64,000 nucleotides of DNA from Aquanectria penicillioides (taxonomy: Eukaryota; Ascomycota; Sordariomycetes; Hypocreales; Nectriaceae), in assembly GCA_003415625.1 (NCBI GenBank), contig PYIU01000009.1, positions 930,001 to 994,000 on the forward strand, read 5' to 3'. The stretch's first letter is position 1; each line of letters starts with the position of its first letter. The notes beneath the pieces were generated by a model. It made no database searches and had not been told where the DNA came from. It saw only the letters and a list, made by a program, of their open reading frames with translations. Below are positions 23,501 through 36,042 of the stretch, piece after piece. A program made the translations under genes and the position numbers.

Positions 23501-24130
23501 AACTAGAAAAGTCGTGACAGCGCACTGGAAGTCGAGCGGTCCTGTTAGAACTCAAGAACCAAGGATACAGTTCGGGTATCATTCCATTCGGTCCTTTACT
23601 TGCCTCTCATCCTAAATTTTCTTTGGGAAAGAGGAGGACCATGCGTGTTCCCGCTGTCAATCCTTGCATGTTCAGTGCTCCCTTACTTCAAGATTTGCCA
23701 AGATTTATCATAGTGTTCTTGTGTATTGAGTGTTCACAGATGTGCCCATAATTCACAGCAATGTGCTTAGCCATTGAATCATGAAGATGAGGACGGGGGA
23801 GCATTATTTCGTTGGCTACTTCTTCTTCCTTCCCTCGTTGTGATCATGTCTCCCCTTGACTCTCAACACAATAACCTTGCACCTCTCATCGACTACCAAC
23901 ATCACAACCGAGAGACAAGGATATCTATTGAGCCCTGTACGATACAAGAGTCTACTCTTTGAAGTCACCAGACTCTCGACCAGGAGTCGTGCTAGGAGTC
24001 TCGGCAACTCATTGTGGGTTACCACTAGCCATCGCAGCTTGACATTTACTGACACATTTAGTTTCCAGATTTCCAGACTCTACTAATCTTATTGCGATAA
24101 GATAGTGGTCTTGGATCAAAGACACAGAAA
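20538..24130. other. Gene-poor interval, 3.6 kb
   Basis: It holds the permease 3' region and the upstream region of the 2EXR gene. The middle (about 22000-23450) is AT-richer and has a minus-strand frame (22433-22041, 130 residues) containing an 18-bp tandem duplication. I do not recognise that frame and do not call it a gene. It could be a decayed sequence. Confidence 0.45.
22181..22216. repeat. Perfect 18-bp tandem duplication
   Basis: The 18-bp unit CTTCAGCATACACCCTGG occurs twice head to tail. In the minus-strand frame here this repeats six residues (RVYAEA). Confidence 0.9.
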
Positions 24131-25273
24131 ATGGACAAGGGGATTTTTCCCTTTCAGTCTCTTCCCGGAGAAATCAGAAATGCCATCTGGGAGCTCGCGC
24201 TGGATCACCCCCGTGTGGTTTCATTTGTCCCGGATTGGTGCTTCCCTGACAATGTGAGGAAGAAAAAGTCACTGATCTCCCCTCCAGCCCTTATGTATGT
24301 TTGCAGAGAGTCTCGATCAATCGCGAAACTGGTCTACGTGAACATCAACCGAGATCCCCTGACAGCACCCGTCTATGTCAACCCCAACGTCGACAAAGTC
24401 TATGTTGCTTGTTGGGATCCTCACTTTAACTTTGACGAATTGTCTGACCTGGATTTGAGCCGTGTCAAGGCCCTTGCAGTCATGTATGATGACCTTGGGT
24501 TGGCTCCTGACGATGCAAATTCGCGGCAGCTTGTTCGTGGTCTTCAACATGGGCGAATCAACCCTGCTGACCCTCACAACTTCCACCGGCGTCAAGAAAG
24601 AGCGCTTGGGTCCTGGATTCCTGGATCAATCGATTTCTGCCGATCAGTCGAGCTGCTGTTGGGTTATGCCAACGGTGATGCTGTGGATGAGCTGGTGGTC
24701 CTGGTTTCGCCACCCCTGACCAAGAGGATTGATCCTGTTCGGGTTGATATCCAGCTAGTTTCATCTCAAACAACAAGGAACCATCAAAAGCCGGGATTTG
24801 AGGAGCTGGAGCAATTTCTCTCCTCGGCCCTCTTCCGCTCTGTGTTTCTCGACGTGGGCGAGGACGAAGCGCAGGAAGAGCTAATCACGGACTTCCTGAC
24901 CGTCCGCACAGAGTTCGCAACGGCAACACCGTTGCCAGCCTGGCGATTGCCAGAAGGATACCCATCAGATATCCCCAAATTTGTTGGCGAATGCGGAAGC
25001 CAGTCGGTATATATCAGAGCGCCAAGGAATATTTTTGGCTATCACCTGTATTCCAAAGTTCGACTCTATGAGACCCTACAACCCGAATGCAACCTCCTCG
25101 AGACAGGATCCGAGATCCTGCTCGACTGGAACCAGCTAGTGGGCACGGGGTTTAGTGTGATGACGATTCCGAATCTTGTTGTTAGGAAGATTCGGTACAA
25201 TGGTTTCCCGATTGTCCAATTTCTTGAAGCCCGGGCTGCCTACGGAGTTGACACGGTGATTTGGAAGGTGTAG
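24131..25273 (+). CDS. 2EXR domain protein
   Basis: An intronless 380-residue protein beginning FPFQSLPGEIRNAIWELAL (residues 6-24), then PALMYVCRESRSIA and PVYVNPNVDKVYVA. This is the hallmark of the fungal 2EXR family (conserved ExR motifs: here GEIR and CRESR), which is widely expanded in ascomycetes and has no established biochemical role. The first ATG of the frame lies directly before the domain. The C-terminal half is unrecognised. The gene is isolated, with over 3.5 kb on the left and 5 kb on the right lacking a supported gene. The frame is intact and codon use is like its neighbours. Confidence 0.85.
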   Translation: MDKGIFPFQSLPGEIRNAIWELALDHPRVVSFVPDWCFPDNVRKKKSLISPPALMYVCRESRSIAKLVYVNINRDPLTAPVYVNPNVDKVYVACWDPHFNFDELSDLDLSRVKALAVMYDDLGLAPDDANSRQLVRGLQHGRINPADPHNFHRRQERALGSWIPGSIDFCRSVELLLGYANGDAVDELVVLVSPPLTKRIDPVRVDIQLVSSQTTRNHQKPGFEELEQFLSSALFRSVFLDVGEDEAQEELITDFLTVRTEFATATPLPAWRLPEGYPSDIPKFVGECGSQSVYIRAPRNIFGYHLYSKVRLYETLQPECNLLETGSEILLDWNQLVGTGFSVMTIPNLVVRKIRYNGFPIVQFLEARAAYGVDTVIWKV

Positions 25274-28200
25274 CTTGGACAACAGTGAATTTGCAAAAGA
25301 CTTGGTATCGGATTTTCTAACATGTATGAGCATTGTATCAAGCTTGATGTCTGGGAGAGGCGGGTTGATTGATGGAATGAGTTGTTCGCAAGGGATAGGG
25401 AAACGGTGTTAGGTTTGCTTGTGACAAGATTCTAGATTACCACGCTTTTCGTAGCGACTATGAGCTATATGGGTCGTTGAGAATCTTAGTGTTCAATATG
25501 GATAGACGATACTTCTAGTCTAATCACGAGGATTTGTTCACGGATGTTTTCAAGGCTCAGTTGATGAGGTGTGGTGATCTGGCGTTTCTTACCGTAAATA
25601 TTTCCCCTAACCAACCTCCTTCTTGCGCACCGTTTTCATGAATATGCGACGCCGTAAATGAACCATGAGATATGAGTGAAACAGTGTACAGATCACCAGA
25701 TACTGACTACGACTGAGCCCTGCATGTCTGTCCATCGTGCATGTTCTGGTCCTTCGACATGAACGCTGTGGTCAGCGGGCTTTCAGATCATGCACACTCG
25801 AAGGGGCACATTCCAACCTCCGGTGTCCAAATACGGTCATTTTTCGGCAAATAGAAACTCAGGTATGGTTTCAAATGGGATCGCGACCCGAAAATACGTG
25901 TGCGGTAGGCTGAGTCAGTGCAGCGTACATCGAACGATGCGGGTTCTGGACCGGTGAAAAAACAGAAATGCATTGTCATTCTGTCTTGCATGATATTCGT
26001 CCTTATTCGAATGCCGTAAAGGTGCGACGACAGAAGACCGCACAGGCTCGAGGCTTGATTGAAACATTGGCTGGTACCAACAGCAGTGGTGACCCAGCCG
26101 CGAAGCTGCGCGAGAAGCTTGGGTTCTGATATGTCATTTAGTCCATTACATCTACTATGCCATTTTAAAAAGTCTAGGACGTCATTCATTATTGTCGGGA
26201 ACTCCAGAATGTGTCGTTTGGGGGTCTAGACGTCGCGCAGTGATGGAATGAGGAGCAGACATCGCGTGAACTGATTCATTTTCAGCTGCGCATCTCAAAC
26301 TGTTTGAGGTCCCATTTGAGGCTTGCTGCTGGCAACGAACGGCAGAGAGAAATACAATGAGCACAACCATCGGTCTGGTCAAGCCTTGTTTGGGGCTGCG
26401 CAGCCTCTTGCGCCCACCGCACAAATTGCCCACACTACACCTACACTCCTGCCGCCCTCTTTCTTTTACTCGTCCTCAATCCAAGCACAGTAGATCTGTA
26501 GTCACCATCAACACAAGGTTCAATGGCGTGGCGAATGAGCTGGCCTCTCTTCGTTCGCATTCCAGGTACAAGGAACCATCGCCGCGCTAGACGGGTCTCA
26601 TGTGGATCGATACAGTTCGGGACACTTCAGTTCCCCGACACAAGACACAGCTCGCTAAACGCCCAAATAAGGCAGAAGAGGAAAAAAAAAGAAAGAAAAA
26701 AAAAGGCCAAAGAAATACATGGTCAAACGCCAAGCACGAGGGCTTGGTTAGGCGAGCGAAAGATGCATTCAGCTCTATCCCCATGTGTATAATGTGTGCA
26801 TGTCGAAACTATAGAGGTAGGGGCCTATCGTCAGTCAAAGTCCTTGCGCACGGCCGTTATGGTGTGGAATGCTGGAGCGCCAGCGGAGCTCGGTGTGGAC
26901 ACTGCTGGACCAGATAATATGTTTGTCTCTGGTTGCCTGCCACATCGAAGCATACAGAAAAAAAAAAAGACGAGATGTGACAACTCAACGAGATCCGTGG
27001 CTGAAGAAGAAGAATAAGAACGTGACAAAGAAGAAACGAGGGGGTTCGGATGAGCGGCGCTGTGTCTTGGACCCAGCTTGAACAGCAACTGCAGAGAGTG
27101 GTTCAGGCATAGCGTGCTTTGGCCTTGTGCAGACCACTGAAGTTGCATGAAATGCATCAAGTTTGAGCATGACTATTTGCCAACTTCCTTCCCACCGCCA
27201 ATATTGCGGCTTAAGCCTCCCAAGTAGCCAACGATGGCGCAGTTCCTAAGGTGAGAGAGCCGGAGAGGGAGTGAGGAGAGGAGGTGAGCAGGCGCCTCTC
27301 CTGACCTTTGGGGGGTGTCCATGCCATAAAGGCCCTGAGCCTGTCTCCCTTTACACGCCTAGATAGTCCTAGTGCTGCCGCCACCACCCACTGCTCCCGC
27401 TGCTCCCACTACTCCCACTACTCCCAATACTCCTCCCACAAGTGAGCAATAGCCAACTGCGCTTGCGCTCGAGCAAGGCACTTCGTCCCGGATTCTCGGC
27501 CGGCTCAGTCAAACTACTGTCTGCGGCTTGTCCTTGGCACTGCATTGTGCTCTAAACAGAACCATGATGAATGTACCGTGGTCCCTGCGAATCCGATGGG
27601 CCTTGCGCTAGTGCAGCGACCCGTGCCGCGGGCCAGTGCCCGGCCTCGTCCGGTTGGATGGATCTCAACGTTGAGATGCCCCCTCAGTTGACATATCGTT
27701 ATTTTGGGTCCCTAGCCTTTTTCTTTTTTTCTTTCTTAGAGGGGGGGCGTGGGCGTCCCCATCTCCTGGAGTTCATCGAGGATCGTAGCTCTAAGCTATT
27801 CCGCGTGTGTCCCTTGTTGTGCCCCTCGGATCCCTTGGGTCCTTTGGCCGCTGGCTCCTATTTTCCGGAGATTGTCCCTGTCACCAGGTGCAAGTCTAGA
27901 CCGGTTTGCCGGGTCCGATCCACCCCAACTCCAACCCCAGCCCAATCACACTCCCTAGATACCCCTTGACCTTGACGAGACACGGCTGTGTGATCGCTTC
28001 GCTCGCCTTTGAGTAGCTTGCTCGCTAGCCTCGCGGGTTCCGTGCACCTGGAGCTGCGCGACATCACTTGGCCGATGCCCGTCCCCATCCCCGTCCCCAT
28101 CCCCATCCCCGTCCCCATCCCCATCCCCGTCCCCATCCCCGTCCCCATCCCCATCCCCGTCCCCATCCCCATCCCCGGCTCCAAATCTCAACACACACAC

Positions 28201-30346
28201 CCAGCACCAGCAGCATTAGCTTGCCAGCCCGTCGCCTTATCGACGCCATACGCCTTAACGCGGGTGGCAGGCAAATATGTGTAGGGTGTGCATCGGCGTC
28301 GCCGCTGCAAGACACCACGGCGGCGGCGTCTTTGTCGTCTTGCACTCTCTGCCTCTTCGATGCAATGTGAGATGTCCCTACTCCCCACCGTCAGGACGAT
28401 ACACACGCCGTCAGTCGCGTGGGATTATGCCCACGCCCCGTCATCCTTGAGGGAATCGATGTGCAGGCTCCCCTGTGCATTGCGTCCCCCCCCTATGCAT
28501 GCGCCTGCCATAGCTCTCTCTGCGTTCTCGAGTTGCCGGATCGGAATGAACCACGCGAGGGTGTACGAAAGCCCACGCGGGAAGCACGCTGTGCGACGAA
28601 CCCTTGGCACTGTCCACAGAGCGGGCTGCTCGAGTTCGCAGCTCCCAAGTCTTGCCCTGCATGAGTTTGCACCGTAGTGTAGACAATAGTCTGGTTCCTG
28701 GATAGAAATAAGGGCGTGTGGTTTCGTCTCAGACGGTCCTGCGTTCCTCCCTGTGGATAATCCAGAGGGTGCTCGCTCTGGGGCGCGAGTTTTGCAGTAG
28801 CCGAGTTGACGTGTCGACATTGACGAGATAACGATAATGTAATGGCTGTCTTAGCATCTTTCTTCCGGAGGATCAAATGGCCTGGGCTTTGACAATTCCG
28901 CCCGATATAATGGCCTCCTGTCGGCTGATCCTGAATCGGTTCCATTCTAGCATCGAATGCACATTCGGAAGTGATTCTCAAGGGTTGGCATCATCCCCTG
29001 AGGTAGTCTCATTATCCATCAGATGATGACCCGATTCATTTTGCCTGCGTCCTCGGCTGCCCACGACTGCTAGAGTTTTTGAATTGCCCAGGATAGTGAT
29101 TTGTCGTCAATCCTCGTAATGATGCGGTGTGAGTCCCCGTGAGTCCCATCGTGGCCCTCGTGGCAGTGGATCCCCTGTCAACTGATCGGGCGGGTCGCCA
29201 GGTTAGGAGGAGAGTGTGTCCGGCCTAGAGACCTTGACCGTTATCCAATGTTGGCAGTGGCTCCAAAATGAAAAATGGCTTGCTGGTCTTCAATCACTGG
29301 ATTGCCTCGTTTCAGAGTGATCATGTGAAGGGATTGGAACTCGGGTTAGATGCAAATTGGGTATCCAGCCAATGGATGAAAAGATTCTCGTTGTTTGGCA
29401 ACATATATCTTGCCATTCTGAAGCCTCCCTAGCGTGTTTCTTTTGGTTCTCTCTACCGTCTTGTTAGAACCCTCTGCGAGCGTGTTGTGGACGTTTATGC
29501 TCACTGTCTCAATTCAATCATAAGCTCAAGTGCAGTGAATCTATCATATCTTTGGCGATAATAGATGACCTTGTTCGCGCAGCTGTAGCCGAGCTCGCCG
29601 ATAACAAATCATCCATCGCAAGGTTACCAAGCCACTTGCTAAGCAATGTCCCCATTACGGGAAGTGGGACCCGGATACCACGGCAGGAGGTGACTTCTCC
29701 AACGAGTGGGACAAGCCTTAGCCAGGATTTGGATTGCAACGAGCAATAACAATAACAGATAGACAGACCAGGAATGTTGGCATCGGGTGGTGAAGGGAGT
29801 TTGCGTAGACTGGCAATACCCAACAGTCCGGTCGTACGCCGATTTCATGATGAACATTTGGTGGAAGACCCCATCTCCCATTCATATCATTCCATTTTGA
29901 TGGAGCTAGACATAAACTGATTAGCACTCAACAGAAAAAAAAAGGGGTAATAAATAGAGGAGAAGAAACTAAATGCTTACAATCCCATAGGGTATGGCGT
30001 TAGTGTATGTGCTGTGTACGATATCTTTACTTTATCAAACAATATCGCCTATTCCAACTGGAAAACCATTGGAAGGCCGCTGCTGCTAGTGCTAGCCTAT
30101 AACAACAAACCCTGTTACCACAACCTGGCATCTCTCAGCCTCGGTCCCTGAAATAAATAAAAAATAAAAGAACATATATTAAAATGATCTGCAGGCACAC
30201 ATGAGTGAATCTATGTGATTCGAGTTCGAAACGCTTACATTTCCGCAGTGTTTGTAAGGGTGATTGTGCGTACCGGTTTCAAATTAGTCCTCTTATATAC
30301 CTTTCCTACCCTCAATTCTGCAATAGTCGGTCTTTGAGGAATTAAA
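25274..30346. other. Gene-poor interval, 5.1 kb
   Basis: No gene is supported. A minus-strand frame at 26189-25788 (133 residues) has ordinary composition but matches nothing I know. A-rich tracts lie at 26680-26705 and 26959-26970, and a G/C-skewed hexamer array at 28077-28175. The right end (29930-30340) is AT-rich 3' flank of the LRR gene. Confidence 0.45.
28077..28175. repeat. CCCCAT/CCCCGT hexamer minisatellite
   Basis: About sixteen hexamers alternate in a higher-order pattern of one CCCCGT followed by one or two CCCCAT. The minus strand is a regular GGGG-rich array, so G-quadruplex formation is plausible. Confidence 0.92.
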
Positions 30347-32691
30347 CTATCTAGAGATCTCCATCCTACCTGTCCAAAAGTAATGCGGCTCTCCAGGAGG
30401 AACTTTCTTCCCCTCCGCTGCGTGATTCTTAATGTCCATGTACTTCAGCCTTCCAGCTATGCGAAACCGTTTCAGCTCTTGTAAGACGTCTTTCATGGCT
30501 ATGAGGTCGGTCAATGGCGGTGCGTCAAGATGCTCGGGCATAATCGTCATGCACCAAGCCGTTTGGAACACATAGGATCCATTAGGGGCACCAGCAATCA
30601 CTTGGCTCGCAGTCGCCGGCCCAACTCCATCCCGTATATTGTGCTTCAACACCAACATCCGATAATAATTGATTGCAACGCTACAGCTCGGTACCTTGGG
30701 CCCGATCCATACCGGCACCGAGCAGACTTCACCATTCCATTCGCCTTGGTGGGTCAAAAATTCGCAGTTCTCTAGGTCCAAATCACCGTCTCCGTGACCG
30801 CGATCGGCCCCACTGGAATTTCCTTCCTCTTTATCCCCAGACAATCGCGAAGACAATGTTGGCCGCCGTTTCGGTCTTTCTTTGTCGAAGAAACTGAAAC
30901 CCCGATCCCCAGTGTTCATCAGTTCCTCGGCGTCAAGATCTTCCATTGCCGAGAAGCCCTCTTCTCTTGGGTCCGGGTCAAACTCCAATCGAAGTTGTCT
31001 CAAACCGTCTAACATCCCAGGTCCTCGCCAGGATGATAAACCCGATTTCGAGTCAAAAATAGCCCGCTCTTGGGTAGATAGCAATGTCAGAAACTGAACC
31101 AAAATGGCTATCAGCGGGCCTGATGAGCGTCGCGGAATATTGGTCAGCGTCAACGACATTATGCGGGGGTTCATGTCTGGAACAAAGGACTGTGGATATG
31201 CCTGTTTTATCCGTGATAGAATTGAGGTCTCGGCGAGATACAGTCGGCTCATTGTAGATAGGCCTTCTATCTCCAACGTGGGGACCTGGGTGACAACTGA
31301 ATGATGCAGCCGAAGGATACGGAGATTGGAAGAGAAAACAGGACGCAAAAAATGGGCGGCATTCAGGACTCCATACAACTTTGCCGACTTGGGCCATATT
31401 CGAGACGGTTCATTTGGAAGGAGAATCAATGGCATGGAGTCACAAGCTAGTTCCTCTAAGTGACCATTGGAGTCCCTCAGGAGCTTTTCTATACCAAAAG
31501 ACGAGACTTGGTTATGAGTCAATTTCAGATGGGTCAGACCAGATGAGCAGCCTCGATAATTTTCATCGGACAAGTGGACATGCTTGCCAGAAAATATCCG
31601 GAGCACAGTGTCTGGAGAGTCAGGTTTGGGACAGGTTTGGCCATCGGTTCGGAAGGTCTCGTGCTCCTGGGGTTCAGTGTCTGGGTCGACCAAGTACGCA
31701 GGGGCGTCAACAAGGTAACGTGCCGGGTGTGTAAAAGAGGCACTCCACTCCGATTCCGCTACGAAGAAAAAAGGACCGTATTCCGTAGTTCCATCTCGGC
31801 CAGGCACCAGCTTCCCTTCAACTTCGAAGTGCGCTGCGGATCGAAGGTCACTTGTTCGGAAGCAGTAGGATATCATAATATCGATAGCTGCATCAGTGAG
31901 TTTGTTGAAGCTGGTGTCCAAGCTCCAGAGCCGGGAGCCGAAACAAACTGCCAGAGCGTTGAACGCCGCATCATCAATCTCACGGCCACGAACTTTCAGG
32001 ATCCGGAGATCCGGCAGCAAAGAAGGTTGAATCATCGGCCAGATAGACCCTGGAATGTTTGACACATCGAGGTAGACCAGGCCACTTAGACGTGGCACAT
32101 TGAAGAATGTGTTAGGCAGGGGATTCGGACAGTGGGCCATGCTCAGGAGAAGAGGTCGTCCATCAGTGTGCGTAGAGTCGCCACCAACAAAAAATTGAGC
32201 TGGGTCTAGGTCAGCGTGGCCATCCAGGAGGACGCAGGTCAGATTGGGCAGGAGAGATATGGCCCGCTTAAAGCTATAATTCAAGTTTTTCTCCTGTTGA
32301 TCTGACGCAAAGTGATATGAATCCTGTGCAAACCGTCGGACATCCAGGACCCTGACCATGTCCCTAGTATTTGGCTCTGTGTGTGGAAGCCGAAAAAAGA
32401 CAAAGTCAAACCACCACGCTAAATCTGTTAAAGCCAGAGTGTGTCAGCATCAAAGAGAGACAAGCCACCAATGACACAGTCCCAATGTGGCAACTTACCA
32501 TCTCCTAGCCGTAATCCTGCACACCGAACTGTCAACAGGACGTTACTCCAAAGAAGTGGCGCAAAGACACGCCAGAAGCGTTTATTCACCAAGCAAAGGG
32601 CTGGGTAATCGGAAGGCCACGCAACGGGCGCCACCAGATGAAGCCAGTCTAGGCGGGTAGTCGCTTCGTGATACGATGGCAACGATGCCAT
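30347..32691 (-). CDS. Leucine-rich-repeat protein, F-box/LRR-like
   Basis: Two exons, 32691-32499 and 32424-30347, join across a 74-bp intron (GTAAGT donor, TTTAACAG acceptor) in continuous frame to give 756 residues. The N-terminus (YPALCLVNKRFWRVFAPLLW, residues ~29-48) is the F-box-like start usual in fungal proteins of this type. It is followed by irregular leucine-rich repeats: LSGLVYLDVSNIPG, LPDLRILKVRGREIDD, SRLWSLDTSFNKLTDAA, LTHLKLTHNQVSS, LRILRLHHSVVTQ, RIMSLTLTNIP. An acidic, charged loop lies around residues 555-590, before a C-terminal region of unknown fold. The likely role is substrate recognition in an SCF ubiquitin ligase, by analogy only. The frame is undamaged over 2.3 kb. 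Confidence 0.8.
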
Positions 32692-35497
32692 CGTGCATTC
32701 TGTGGACCTGGCTTAACCCCGCTGTGCAGTAAGAGACGATCCGATGAAGTCTCGATATTAGAAACGAGCGAGTTAATCGAGGGGAGAGCTACAGAGAGGG
32801 AATGCCAAAAGGGCGCGTCGCTGTGAGGGCGAGGGAGGAGCGGGACACGATGTGATCTTGGCCGGATATTTTGAGTGAATTCCAGCTCTGTCGATTCCAC
32901 TGGCGACGCTTGTGGGACTATAGTCGACAAGATCCATCCAGCAGCACTCGAACGGACGGTGAGGAAGAAGGCGAGATGGCGGAGGGGCGGAGGGGCTCAG
33001 CTGCAGTTGCGCACTGTCCGCTTTCAGACCATCCACCTGGTATCGGCTAGAGAAGTGACGAAAGACGGGATCCTGGAACTCCAAGAGCAGGATGCCCTGG
33101 CCAAATCTTGGGGTGCTGTGGGGTGCTGTGGGGAAGCTGCAAGCTAGCAGAGGTTCGAGGAATACCGGACTCGCCGGGTCTTTTGGATTTGCTTCTTTGG
33201 CGGCGCCGTGTTGGTTGAAAGCCGCTGCTTATCGCGTGCGCAGCGGCGAACGATTCCAACTATAGGCGATCAAGCGTCGTTGCACAAAGCTAGCGAAGCG
33301 ATGGTGAAGCGAGGTCTAGCGCGCGTAGAGAGGCGCCGCATCAAAGGATGATAGTAGGCAAAATGAGGCCAAGGTGCACCCAGGATCCGAGCACCTCGCC
33401 GCTTTGAGCACCTGGCATGGAGATCAACGCCAGCTAGTAGAGGCTTCAGCTAGGCCAGGGGGAGGGTGACTCTGTACAGGCGGGATCAGGATAAGTGGGA
33501 GCGTGCGAGGCAGACCAGAGTTGAGCTGTCAACTTTTTTTTTGCGCAGAGGTGTGACGAGTGAGACAGCAGGGCCAGTCAGACTTGAAGACAGCCAAAGG
33601 TGCTGCTCAACCAGCGAGGTGGTGCAGGCGCACTGCCAGCCAGGTGATATGACTTGGCGGATGGCGTCGAATGGCGTCGCCCAGTGCTGACTGCTGAGGA
33701 CAAAATGGCTGCTCAGCGGGGTTGGCTCTTCGAGGCTGTGGTTCTGGTATTGTTTGAAGCAGTGCGTGTTAGGTGGTGACGGGGAAATGGGCGCCACTGA
33801 TCATGGTGGTGGAGATGACAAAGAACTGAGAGCTCGGGATTTTCGAATTAGATACGTAAACTCGTCTTGGCAGGTGAAACTCGGTGGCCAGCTGCCTGCT
33901 CGGTTGAGTTGGCGGTACGTACTCCGTACGTATCAGCGACCAAAATTGCTCGTCGCCAACCACGATTCGCCGTCCTTGGCCCTTTGCTCTTTCCAAGCTT
34001 GCGCATGGGACCTGAGTAGGTAGGTACGGTAGGTAGGTACCTAGGTAGGTAGGTACGTGAGTAGCATCCAAACCCGCCATCCTCCCTGGCATGCTCCCCA
34101 AGGTAATGGCTACCGCCCTGATTACAAAACTGGTCCTCGCAAGCGTGTGGTTAGCCACGCAGCCAAGGTAGAGTAGGCACCTAGGTAGACAGATAACGAG
34201 TCCTCGGCTTCCCATTTTTGGCTTGACAGTCTTGTTTCAACCTCGATCAATATCGTGGCCGCCTAAGCACATTCAGCAGTGCTATGCCCCAAGGCAGGGC
34301 GACGCGTGCTTCGATGCCAGATGGTGGTGATCTTGGTCCTAATCTACCGGCGTCTCCACTGTCGTCCCCTTTTGGTTGCCATTATTCCCAGCGCACGACC
34401 TTGCATTCTTGATCTCAATCCAAGCATGCATCGTGCGGCGCACATCATGCGGCGCACTCTAATTACCCAGTATCCATTCGGAATCCCAGTGACACGCATC
34501 CCTCATGGCGCTGGCGGCGTGCTGCTGTCGGCGCTTTTTGCTCGGATCCCGGTGAACCCCAGATGATCGCCTCAACCAGGCCTGGGTCCGGCCGAGATAA
34601 CCCTGGCCCTGGCACTGAATCCAGAGACTTGGAGTTTAATGGAGCCTTACGGGGCCATCAGCCGTCGGGAACCCCCTCATCCGGTCGTTAGCGGACCCTT
34701 TTTTTTTCTTAGTGGGCCTCGTTCCCCGACGTCTAAAGATGCACGCGCTGTATAAGAAAAGAAAACACATGTGCGGCGTGGGCGCTAGCACGGGACAATG
34801 AACGGCTCTGGCGCACGTCAGCCGCCGCCAGCTAACAGGGGGGCGGAGGATAGACGTCTCGTTCAACCCGGTGTAATGACCACATTAGACCTGGACTCTG
34901 CGGTTGAGTGCGAATATGGATTATGGGTCATGGTCATCGCCGATTCATCAATGGGCTTGAAAATTCTGTGTCAAAACATGACGCTGCCGTGCGCCACGAT
35001 GTCCTATTCCGGAAGGTTCGAAAAGAAACACAGTGTCGCATGGGGCTTCGAGAGCAGGCAAACCCAACAATGCAACAATGTCGTGTGTTCAAGTGTCTCT
35101 GATTGACATGCTGAGGCGCTGCTCTCCATCCGAATGTGATTAGGTGGCTGTCACCTTTTTGCAAAGTTTTGGGAGTGGCTCGGACGATACCGGTGGTCAT
35201 CGGCACGGAGCTTTTGCTCAGCCGTTGCTCCCAAGCTGTTGGAACAGCACCACCACCGCGGCCTCACACCATCATGCCGCCGATCGCCCGCCAATCCGAC
35301 TGCCATGCACGATTCCTTTGTCCAACCCGCCCGTGACACAGGTAAAGTAAGAAGAAGAAAGCCAGTCGACCAATGGAACTGTCCAACGAGAATGCAAGGC
35401 TTCTTGAGACCCTGTCAATCGCTCATGCGGTCCCTGAAGCTCCATCTCGGGACGTTGGTCGATCATCCGTCGCCACGATTTTGGTCGTTGCAATGCA
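32692..35497. other. Gene-poor interval upstream of the LRR gene
   Basis: It holds the LRR promoter side and then 2.5 kb with no supportable gene. Features seen: a perfect 7-bp-arm hairpin at 33916-33932 (TACGTAC/GTACGTA, 3-nt loop), TAGG-type repeats at 34014-34066, and a T-run at 34700-34709. Confidence 0.45.
34014..34066. repeat. GTAG/TAGG repeat with ACCTAGGT palindrome
   Basis: Imperfect GGTA units with an embedded TACCTAGGTA palindrome near 34038-34047. The same core recurs nearby (near 34181) and elsewhere in the window (near 4831, 22122 and 40553). Confidence 0.8.
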
Positions 35498-36042
35498 TAA
35501 GTCGGAGGGGAATGTCCGGACCCCCCCTCCCCTGTTCCGAGCCGCCTGTCTGTCATTATGCAGCCCCTTTCCTATTATAGCTTAGCTCGAGACATGCTTG
35601 CTCAGTTGAGAATTGGTTCTAATCGAGAAAACCCCGGAGCTATAATTTTCCGAGTGGCTTATAGTCTTCAGTGTCTTGTGTAATGCTTGCAATAAAGAAC
35701 TGTAATTAACTATGTGCTGGAATATAGTTACTCTACAAGCTAGATTTCTGAACTATAAAATAACTGCTATTAGAAAATGTATGCTAATAAGAGTTAGGCC
35801 ATTAAATAAAGGTTGTTTATAGTATTGCTTAATAATTTATTGTTTTATATAGTGGAGTTATAGAATATACTTAGTGAGTTGAGGGCGTTATAAAAGATTG
35901 ATATTGCATTAAATTGTATAATTTAAGAGACTTCCCTTTTTTATGGGGCATGTGGATCCAGTGGCGTATGCAATGCGATATAATTGGCAATGACAGACAG
36001 GCGGGCCGGAACAGGGGAGGTCCGGAACCCCCCTCTGACTTA
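35498..36042. mobile_element. Inverted-repeat element, Fot1/Tc1-like MITE
   Basis: A 545-bp unit is bounded by ~55-60-bp imperfect terminal inverted repeats. The left arm (35498-35557) runs TAAGTCGGAGGGG...TGTCATT; the reverse complement of the right arm (35989-36042) runs TAAGTCAGAGGGG...TGTCATT, and both share CCTCCCCTGTTCCG. If the flanking TA is the target duplication, the element begins AGTC, as Fot1/pogo-type fungal elements do. The ~430-bp interior is markedly AT-rich and has no transposase frame, so this is a non-autonomous copy. The superfamily rests on the TA and AGTC ends only. Confidence 0.75.

Noticed and set aside
25788..26189. 133-codon minus-strand frame
   Set aside because: Composition is ordinary but nothing is recognisable, and no splice or promoter context supports it; kept only as a remark in the interval.
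28077..28175. CRISPR-like array
   Set aside because: Simple hexamers with no spacers, in eukaryotic DNA.
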